DNA of 5,915 nt, taken from assembly GCA_013002425.1 (NCBI GenBank), contig JABDJQ010000219.1, positions 1 through 5,915 of the forward strand, given 5' to 3'. Positions 1 to 4,519 of this stretch are shown piece by piece. Made by a program: the position numbers and the translations under genes. The DNA comes from Gemmatimonadota bacterium (GTDB taxonomy: Bacteria > Orphanbacterota > Orphanbacteria > Orphanbacterales > Orphanbacteraceae). How positions within the stretch are numbered: position 1 is the stretch's first letter; each line of letters opens with the position of its first letter. Under the pieces are notes generated by a model, which searched no databases, had not been told where the DNA came from, and saw nothing but the letters and a program-made list of their open reading frames with translations.

Positions 1-214
1 CGTGATCCTGATCGCCCGGGCGAACAGGCACGGGGGCGGTTCGGGCTGGGGCGGAGGCTCCACGATCGGCGGAGGCCCGTGGGTCGGCGGAAGCCCTTAC
101 CGGCGGCGCTACCGGGGCGGCGGTTTCGGCGGATTCGGTGGCGGCGGCGGGGGCGGCTTCGGCGGTTTCGGCGGAGGCATGAGCGGTGGCGGCGGCGCGA
201 GCCGGGGGTTTTAG
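1..214 (+). CDS. C-terminal fragment of a probable TPM-domain (YgcG/DUF477-type) membrane protein with glycine-rich tail
   Basis: Only the last 70 codons are present (reading frame starts at base 2, stop TAG at 212-214); the gene begins upstream of the window. The visible start is a short hydrophobic stretch (VILIA) followed by basic residues (R6, R9), which looks like the cytoplasmic end of a membrane helix. The rest is a Gly/Ser/Phe tail with Gly-Gly-Phe-Gly repeats ending in GGGGASRGF. TPM-domain proteins commonly have a periplasmic TPM domain, a membrane helix and exactly this kind of tail. The assignment is by inference, because the TPM domain itself is not visible; it is supported by lemA two genes downstream, a well-known genomic neighbour of TPM proteins. 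The GTG at base 2 is unlikely to be the true start, since the frame runs off the window edge. A different glycine-rich membrane protein remains possible. Confidence 0.7.
   Translation, partial: VILIARANRHGGGSGWGGGSTIGGGPWVGGSPYRRRYRGGGFGGFGGGGGGGFGGFGGGMSGGGGASRGF
115..201 (+). repeat. Low-complexity GGC-rich tract coding for the glycine tail
   Basis: Irregular repeats of GGCGG(T/A)TTCGG and runs of GGC encode the Gly-Phe-Gly tail of the upstream membrane protein. The tract is in frame with that protein and stops at its stop codon. It is prone to replication slippage, so repeat number may vary between strains. Confidence 0.7.
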
Positions 215-215
215 A

Positions 216-965
216 ATGGCACGACGAATCGAGAAACCGAGCGAAATCTACGAAGCGTTCACGAACGACTGCAAGGCGGTCTTCGGTACGAAGCTCGAAA
301 GCGTGATCGTACACGGAAGCGCGGCTCGTGGCGACTACAGGGCGGACTCTTCCGATATCAACTTTCTGCTGGTCGTCAAGGAGGACGGGCTCGATCGCCT
401 GCACGGCGCGTTCGATTTCGTGAAATCCTGGCGCCGCCGCGGTGTCTCCACGCCCCTCGTCCTGACCGGCGAGTATCTGCGCGGCGCGCTCGACTCGTTC
501 CCGATCGAGTTCCTGAACATGCGGGCTTCGTATGAGGTATTGCTCGGACGCGACGCGCTCCAGGGGCTCGAGATCGACCGGGAGCCCGTTCGCGTGCAGG
601 CCGAAAAGGAGGCGCGCGCGGACCTGCTCCGCCTCCGGCGCCTCTATCTCGAAAGCGGCGGCAAGGGACGGGCGCTCCGGGACATCGTCCGGGCATCGAT
701 GCCGAGCTACTTCGCGACCTTCCGCGCGATCGCGTGGCTCATCACGGGACGAAGTGACCAGACGCGGGCGGAAACTGTCTCCATAGCGTGCGAGCGGTTC
801 GGGCTCGACCGAGCGGTATTCACCGAACTCGACAAGATCTGGCGCGGCGCGAAGCCCGACGGCAAAACCATGCGCGCGCTGTTCGAACGATATCTCCGGG
901 AGGCCCGGCGGCTGGTCCTGGCAATCGATCAACTGGATTCCATTTTCGAGGAGGATACGGAATGA
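216..965 (+). CDS. Predicted nucleotidyltransferase-fold protein (NTP_transf_2-like) with an atypical active site
   Basis: This is a 249-residue protein with an N-terminal polymerase-beta-like nucleotidyltransferase fold. The signature GSAARGD spans residues 34-40 and SSDIN residues 45-49. In the canonical pattern GS-x(n)-G-x(n)-D-x-D the two metal-binding carboxylates would be D47 and residue 49, but residue 49 is Asn. A candidate third carboxylate is E98 in PIEFL. Residues from about 125 to 249 look helical and rich in Arg/Glu/Leu, and could bind substrate or a partner. I chose ATG 216 over the in-frame ATG at 186 because 216 sits 1 nt after the upstream stop, while 186 would overlap the upstream glycine tail by 29 nt. 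Its stop overlaps the lemA start (ATGA), so it is probably co-translated with lemA. Substrate is unknown: nucleotide transfer to a small molecule or protein is possible, as is a non-catalytic role. The fold call is firm; the activity is not. Confidence 0.83.
   Translation: MARRIEKPSEIYEAFTNDCKAVFGTKLESVIVHGSAARGDYRADSSDINFLLVVKEDGLDRLHGAFDFVKSWRRRGVSTPLVLTGEYLRGALDSFPIEFLNMRASYEVLLGRDALQGLEIDREPVRVQAEKEARADLLRLRRLYLESGGKGRALRDIVRASMPSYFATFRAIAWLITGRSDQTRAETVSIACERFGLDRAVFTELDKIWRGAKPDGKTMRALFERYLREARRLVLAIDQLDSIFEEDTE
949..954 (+). promoter_or_regulatory. Strong Shine-Dalgarno site for lemA
   Basis: AGGAGG lies 7 nt before the ATG at 962, inside the end of the nucleotidyltransferase gene. 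It fixes the lemA start at 962 rather than at the upstream in-frame ATG at 788, and indicates translational coupling through the ATGA overlap. Confidence 0.85.
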
Positions 966-1546
966 ACGACCGAGGTTCCGTGAAAGCGGTTCTCTTGATA
1001 ATTCTCGCGGTTCTGCTGGTCGCCGGTATCGGCCTCTACGGCACCGTGAAGGGAACGTACAACGAACTTGTGAAGCTCGACGAAGGGGTGAAGGGAAAAT
1101 GGGCGCAGGTGGAAAACCAGCTGCAGCGCCGTTTCGACCTGATCCCGAACCTCGTCAATACCGTGAAGGGTTACGCCGAGCACGAGCGGGGCGTTTTCAT
1201 CGATGTCACGGAAGCCCGGTCGCGCGTGGGTACGGCGGGCAACATCCCCGACAAGATCGAAGCGAACAACGAACTCTCCGGCGCGATTTCGCGTTTGCTT
1301 CTCGTCGTCGAAAACTACCCGCAGCTCAAGGCCAACGAAAACTTCATACGCCTGCAGGACGAACTGGCCGGCACGGAAAACCGGATCGCGACCGAACGCA
1401 TGCGCTACAACGACTCGGTCGTCGTCTTGAACACGAAACTGCGCACGTTCCCGACGAACATCATCGCCGGCTTTTTCGACTTCGAGAAGGCCGTGCTGTT
1501 CGACGCTCCGGAAGAAGCGAGCCAGGCGCCGAAAGTCGAATTCTAA
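962..1546 (+). CDS. lemA: LemA family membrane protein
   Basis: This 194-residue protein matches the LemA family in length and layout. An N-terminal membrane helix (about residues 8-27) is followed by a helical domain. Family hallmarks are visible: WAQVENQLQRRFDLIPNLV (47-65), VKGYAEHE (68-75), ENYPQLKANENF (117-128), LQDELAGTENRIA (131-143) and ERMRYN (145-150). LemA proteins are single-pass envelope proteins with a long alpha-helical bundle outside the membrane. Their biochemical role is not settled; genomic links to TPM-domain proteins and membrane proteases suggest envelope quality control. The start at 962 is supported by a strong Shine-Dalgarno and by the membrane helix beginning right after it. 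The gene overlaps the upstream nucleotidyltransferase by 4 nt and precedes an acyltransferase by 6 nt, so all are likely on one transcript. The family call is secure; function is inferred from the family. Confidence 0.96.
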   Translation: MNDRGSVKAVLLIILAVLLVAGIGLYGTVKGTYNELVKLDEGVKGKWAQVENQLQRRFDLIPNLVNTVKGYAEHERGVFIDVTEARSRVGTAGNIPDKIEANNELSGAISRLLLVVENYPQLKANENFIRLQDELAGTENRIATERMRYNDSVVVLNTKLRTFPTNIIAGFFDFEKAVLFDAPEEASQAPKVEF

Positions 1547-1552
1547 ACACGA

Positions 1553-2128
1553 ATGTCGTATTTCGCGGGACTCGTTCTGAAAATATTGGGGTGGAGCTTC
1601 GAAGGAGAGGTGCCGTCCGAGAAGAAGTACGTCCTGATTGCGGCTCCCCACACCTCGAACTGGGACTTCGTCCTGATGGTCCTCTACCGGTACCTGCTTC
1701 GCATGAAGGTGAACTGGATGGGGAAGGACTCGCTCTTCCGGCCGCCGCTCGGATTTTTCTTCCGCGCGTTTCGCGGAATCCCGATCGACCGGTCGTCCCG
1801 GAATCAGGTCGTGTCGAACGTCGCGGCCGAATACGCGAAACGGGAAAACCTCATCCTCATCATCACTCCCGAGGGGACGCGTGGAAAGACGAAGCTCTGG
1901 AAGTCGGGCTTCTATCACATCGCCCGTGAGGCCGGCGTCCCGATCGCGCTCGCCTACGTCGACGCCCCACGCAAGGTCGTGGGGATCCACAAACGGCTTC
2001 TGATGCCGTCCGGCGACATGGAGGCGGATCTCGACGTGATCCGAAGTGTGTACCAGGGCAAGGTCGGCATTCGGGCCGAGAATGCGGGCGAAATTCGCTT
2101 TTCCGACACTTCTGCTCGAAAATCTTGA
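1553..2128 (+). CDS. Small PlsC/LPLAT-type acyltransferase (1-acylglycerol-phosphate acyltransferase-like)
   Basis: This 191-residue protein has the ordered glycerolipid acyltransferase motifs. The catalytic HX4D is H33-TSNW-D38, the substrate-binding motif is GIPIDR (75-80), PEGTR lies at 106-110, and a VPIALAYVD strand (129-137) corresponds to motif IV. The family transfers an acyl chain from acyl-ACP or acyl-CoA to a lysophospholipid or similar acceptor at the inner membrane face. It is shorter than typical PlsC and lacks an obvious long N-terminal membrane helix, as in the compact HTSNWD-type subgroup, whose acceptor may not be lysophosphatidic acid. All catalytic residues look intact. 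The start ATG lies 6 nt after the lemA stop with no good Shine-Dalgarno, so translation probably depends on coupling with lemA. Context suggests a role in envelope lipid maintenance alongside LemA, which is inference. Confidence 0.9.
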   Translation: MSYFAGLVLKILGWSFEGEVPSEKKYVLIAAPHTSNWDFVLMVLYRYLLRMKVNWMGKDSLFRPPLGFFFRAFRGIPIDRSSRNQVVSNVAAEYAKRENLILIITPEGTRGKTKLWKSGFYHIAREAGVPIALAYVDAPRKVVGIHKRLLMPSGDMEADLDVIRSVYQGKVGIRAENAGEIRFSDTSARKS

Positions 2129-2160
2129 GGAATTGACGTATTTGGCCGATGGTCAGAGGA

Positions 2161-2180
2161 GCGGGGCGGATTCCGCCCGC
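2161..2180 (+). terminator. Possible weak terminator or attenuator hairpin
   Basis: GGGCGG (2164-2169) pairs with CCGCCC (2173-2178) around an ATT loop. GC at 2161-2162 can extend the stem with GC at 2179-2180 past one bulged G. The hairpin begins 33 nt after the acyltransferase stop, where an operon end would be expected. No T-tract follows, so classic intrinsic termination is doubtful; it could instead be an mRNA-stabilising structure. Confidence 0.3.
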
Positions 2181-2198
2181 GCCCGGCTCGAAGCCGTT

Positions 2199-2249
2199 GC
2201 GAGGCCGCTACCGTACCGAGGCCGTGACCATGCCGAGGCCGTGACCATA
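2199..2249. repeat. Three-unit 17-bp tandem repeat upstream of the 5'-nucleotidase gene
   Basis: The units are 2199-2215, 2216-2232 and 2233-2249. Units 2 and 3 share 16 of 17 bases (CCGAGGCCGTGACCAT plus one variable base). Unit 1 matches unit 2 at 12 of 17 positions in the same register. Each of the two good copies contains TGACCAT (2225-2231, 2242-2248), and the inverted form ATGGTCA occurs once at 2149-2155. The array ends 36 nt before the start codon of the nucleotidase. It could be a set of regulator sites, an mRNA leader element or a slippage duplication. Confidence 0.75.
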
Positions 2250-2263
2250 CTATTGAAACGAAC

Positions 2264-2270
2264 AGGAAGG
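2264..2270 (+). promoter_or_regulatory. Distant Shine-Dalgarno-like sequence before the 5'-nucleotidase gene
   Basis: AGGAAGG is the only good ribosome-binding match near the ATG at 2286, but it sits 15 nt upstream, longer than the usual 5-9 nt. There is no alternative in-frame start closer to it: a TGA at 2274-2276 is in frame directly upstream. Either initiation is weak or the start is less certain than the frame suggests; GTG at 2328 is an in-frame alternative. Confidence 0.4.
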
Positions 2271-2285
2271 CTCTGAACTTCAGAT

Positions 2286-3779
2286 ATGACAGACAATCGC
2301 ATCAGCCGCAAGCGCAGCCGGGGCCCCGTGAAGCTCCACGAACTCTTTCCGCCCGGCCACCGTATCCCCGCGGAAAAGCGCGTTTACGTGAACCGCAATC
2401 TGCGCATGCCCACGATCGGGTCGATCGGATTCGATCTCGACCACACGCTCGCCCATTACGATCCGCTCCCCGTCGAAGAACTCGCGTTCAAGACGACGCA
2501 GCAGAAGCTCGTCGAGCATCGCGGCTACCCGAAGGCGATCGGGCGCATCAAGTACGACCCGGAATTCGTGATTCGCGGCCTCGTGATCGACAAGCAGGCC
2601 GGCAACATCCTGAAGATGAACTACCACAGCTACGTGACGCGCGCGTTTCACGGCCGCAAAGAACTCGGGAAGGCGATTCTGAAGCTGTATCGCTCGGAGG
2701 TGATCAGCCTGTCCGACCCGCGCTACGTTTCGGTCGACACGCTGTTTCATCTGCCCGAAGTTTATCTTTTTCTTTCGATCATCGACTTTCTGGAAGAGAG
2801 CGGGAAGAAGGATCTCAACTTCGAGAAGATCTATCAGGACGTACGCGAGATGATCGATCAGGCGCATGCCGACGGCAGCCTGAAGGACGTCATCATGGCG
2901 AAACCCGGTCGCTTCATCAAACGCGACCCGCAGCTTCCGATTCTTCTCGACCACTTTCGCTCGTGGGGAAAGAAGATCTTCCTGCTGACGAACTCCGAGT
3001 ACTTTTACGCGGACGTGCTGCTGAGCCATCTGCTGCACACACGGCGCGGCGAGAACTTCCGGCACTGGTCGGATTACTTCGATGTGGTGATCTGCGATGC
3101 GCGGAAGCCGCGATTCTTCGAGACTCGAAGCGCGAGCGACAACGAACCGTGGCAGCGCATTCCCGACCTCGACCATCCGGCCGCGTATCGCGGCGGGCGG
3201 GCGTCTGACCTCGAAGCCGCGGTCGGCTACGAGAGCGACCGGATGCTCTACTTCGGCGACCACACTTACGGCGACATCCTGATCGCGAAGAAGAACTGCG
3301 GCTGGCGCACGGCCATGATCGTCGAAGAACTCGAGGACGAGCAGCGCATCTCGAAGAGCCTCGAACCGAAGCTTCGGATCGTGAGCGGCTTGAATGAAGA
3401 GCGTCAGCGAATCGATCTGGAACGCGCGGCGCTCGAACGCGAAGTGGCCCGGCTGGCGCATCTGAACGGCCAGGGAGCGGCGGCGGCGAAGAAGAAACGG
3501 AACGAGCAGATCGAATTCCTGACTCGCGAGCTGAAACACCGGAGCGAGACCGCCGCCGAACTCGATCGCGAAATCGGAAAGCTGTGGCGCGAAACGCAAA
3601 GACGCTATAATCGCGTCTGGGGCCCTCTCTTTCGCGAGGGGAACGAAACCAGTCGCTTCGGGCATCAGGTGAAGGACTTTGCGTGTCTCTATACAAGCAC
3701 CGTTACCAATTTCCTGCAGTATCCGAGTGACCAGTACTTCCGCACGCAGATGGATCGCATGGCGCACGAAGTCAGCTAG
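2286..3779 (+). CDS. HAD-IG family 5'-nucleotidase, cytosolic purine nucleotidase (cN-II)-like
   Basis: This 497-residue protein carries all four haloacid dehalogenase motifs in the form typical of cytosolic purine 5'-nucleotidase. Motif I is GFDLDHTLAHYD with nucleophile D50, acid/base D52 and T54. Motif II is FLLTNSEYFYAD (T235, N236, S237). Motif III is DARKPRFF (K274). Motif IV is YFGDHTYGDIL (D325, D330). A cap region lies between motifs I and II. A charged helical, probably coiled-coil segment spans about 369-440. The C-terminal segment (about 445-495, with WGPLFREG and YPSDQYFR) also resembles the C-terminus of human cN-II, so the protein looks complete. The family dephosphorylates IMP, GMP and related 6-hydroxypurine monophosphates in the cytosol; the same specificity here is an inference. 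There is no signal peptide. The reductase gene starts 9 nt downstream, suggesting a two-gene operon. Confidence 0.95.
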   Translation: MTDNRISRKRSRGPVKLHELFPPGHRIPAEKRVYVNRNLRMPTIGSIGFDLDHTLAHYDPLPVEELAFKTTQQKLVEHRGYPKAIGRIKYDPEFVIRGLVIDKQAGNILKMNYHSYVTRAFHGRKELGKAILKLYRSEVISLSDPRYVSVDTLFHLPEVYLFLSIIDFLEESGKKDLNFEKIYQDVREMIDQAHADGSLKDVIMAKPGRFIKRDPQLPILLDHFRSWGKKIFLLTNSEYFYADVLLSHLLHTRRGENFRHWSDYFDVVICDARKPRFFETRSASDNEPWQRIPDLDHPAAYRGGRASDLEAAVGYESDRMLYFGDHTYGDILIAKKNCGWRTAMIVEELEDEQRISKSLEPKLRIVSGLNEERQRIDLERAALEREVARLAHLNGQGAAAAKKKRNEQIEFLTRELKHRSETAAELDREIGKLWRETQRRYNRVWGPLFREGNETSRFGHQVKDFACLYTSTVTNFLQYPSDQYFRTQMDRMAHEVS

Positions 3780-3788
3780 GACACTTCC

Positions 3789-4514
3789 ATGAGCTCGCTC
3801 GAAGGACACGTCGCGATCGTAACCGGCGCCGCGAAACGGATCGGGCGGGCGATCGCGCTCACGCTCGCGCGGGAGGGCGCCACGGTTGCCGTGCACTATC
3901 GTTCGTCGCGCGACGAGGCGGAAGAGACCGCGCGCGAAGCCGGCGGCGGCGCGACCACGTTCCGGGCGGACCTGGTCGATCTCGCTTCGCTCCGCGCGCT
4001 GGCCGACGACGTGGCCGCCCGTCTCGGCGCCCCCTCCATACTCGTGAACTCGGCCGCCGTCTTCGCCCGCACCCCGTTCCATGAGGTGACCGAAGACGCC
4101 TGGGACAGGCAGCTCGACATCAATCTCAAGGGGACGTTCTTTCTGACCCAGGCCGTTTGTCGTCACATGAAGAGCGGTCTGATCGTGAACATCGCCGACA
4201 GCGCAGGCCTCTCCGCATGGCCCGGCTACATTCCGTATTCGCTCTCGAAGGGGGGCGTGATCGGCATGACGCGCGGGCTCGCGAAGGCCCTTGCGCCCGC
4301 CATTCGCGTGAACGCGATTCTGCCCGGCCCCATGCTCCCGCCGGAAGGCGAGGGCGGCCCGGAACCGCTCGAGGAAGGCATCAGGAAGACGCTGCTGGGG
4401 CGCCAGGGTTCGCCCGAGGACATCGCGAAGGCCGTGCGCTACTTCGCGGTGGACGGCGACTACGTGACAGGCGCGGTCCTGCCGGTGGACGGGGGACGCT
4501 CGGCGCGCGACTAG
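3789..4514 (+). CDS. Short-chain dehydrogenase/reductase, pteridine reductase-like (PTR1/FolM type)
   Basis: This 241-residue single-domain SDR is of normal length for the family. The N-terminal Rossmann motif is TGAAKRIGRAIA (12-23), with HYRSS (36-40) after the second strand; the basic residue suggests NADPH preference. NSAAVF (87-92) stands where NNAG is usual, and N112 is the conserved helix-4 Asn. The catalytic Tyr and Lys are Y150 and K154. The residue 13 positions before Tyr, normally the catalytic Ser, is D137 within NIADS. TGxxxRIG together with an Asp-Tyr-Lys triad is characteristic of pteridine reductases such as Leishmania PTR1 and E. coli FolM, which reduce dihydrobiopterin, dihydrofolate or dihydromonapterin with NADPH. 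S138 next to D137 leaves a FabG-like 3-oxoacyl-ACP reductase as an alternative. AGGA ends 7 nt before the ATG, supporting this start. It lies 9 nt after the nucleotidase gene and is probably cotranscribed. Confidence 0.9.
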   Translation: MSSLEGHVAIVTGAAKRIGRAIALTLAREGATVAVHYRSSRDEAEETAREAGGGATTFRADLVDLASLRALADDVAARLGAPSILVNSAAVFARTPFHEVTEDAWDRQLDINLKGTFFLTQAVCRHMKSGLIVNIADSAGLSAWPGYIPYSLSKGGVIGMTRGLAKALAPAIRVNAILPGPMLPPEGEGGPEPLEEGIRKTLLGRQGSPEDIAKAVRYFAVDGDYVTGAVLPVDGGRSARD

Positions 4515-4519
4515 GGTGC

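Larger units (their letters stand above)
2129..2285. other. Intergenic spacer of 157 nt, the only sizeable gap in the window
   Basis: This separates the envelope operon from the nucleotidase/reductase pair. It holds a GC-rich hairpin, a 17-bp tandem repeat and a long purine-rich leader before the next ATG. I could not identify a convincing sigma70-type -35/-10 pair: TTGACG at 2133-2138 and TTGAAA at 2253-2258 both lack a matching -10 box at proper spacing. Short ORFs across it have no recognisable protein character. Confidence 0.6.

Noticed and set aside
186..215. Upstream ATG at 186 as start of the nucleotidyltransferase
   Set aside because: It would add a glycine/alanine-rich stretch derived from the overlapping glycine tail and has no better ribosome-binding site; ATG 216 gives the compact junction typical of this operon.
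929..1990. A 353-codon open frame on the - strand, antisense to lemA and the acyltransferase
   Set aside because: It mirrors two clearly conserved + strand genes, shows no motif of its own, and has the compositional look of an antisense shadow.
2199..2249. The 17-bp repeats as a miniature CRISPR array
   Set aside because: The units are directly adjacent without unique spacers, far shorter than CRISPR repeats, and there are no cas genes in the window.
2046..2276. A 76-codon + strand frame spanning the end of the acyltransferase gene and the spacer
   Set aside because: Its first third is an out-of-frame reading of the acyltransferase gene and the remainder reads through the 17-bp repeats; no ribosome-binding site or protein signature was seen.
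2133..2285. Sigma70-type promoter for the nucleotidase gene (TTGACG at 2133-2138 or TTGAAA at 2253-2258 as -35 box)
   Set aside because: No TATAAT-like -10 box occurs 16-18 nt downstream of either, and the second would place the transcription start inside the coding sequence.
2280..4166. A 628-codon open frame on the - strand, antisense to the nucleotidase and part of the reductase
   Set aside because: It overlaps two genes with complete catalytic motifs on the + strand. Its translation is rich in His, Arg, Val and Asp with no recognisable domain. Long antisense frames are expected in GC-rich genes because stop codons are rare opposite their codon pattern.
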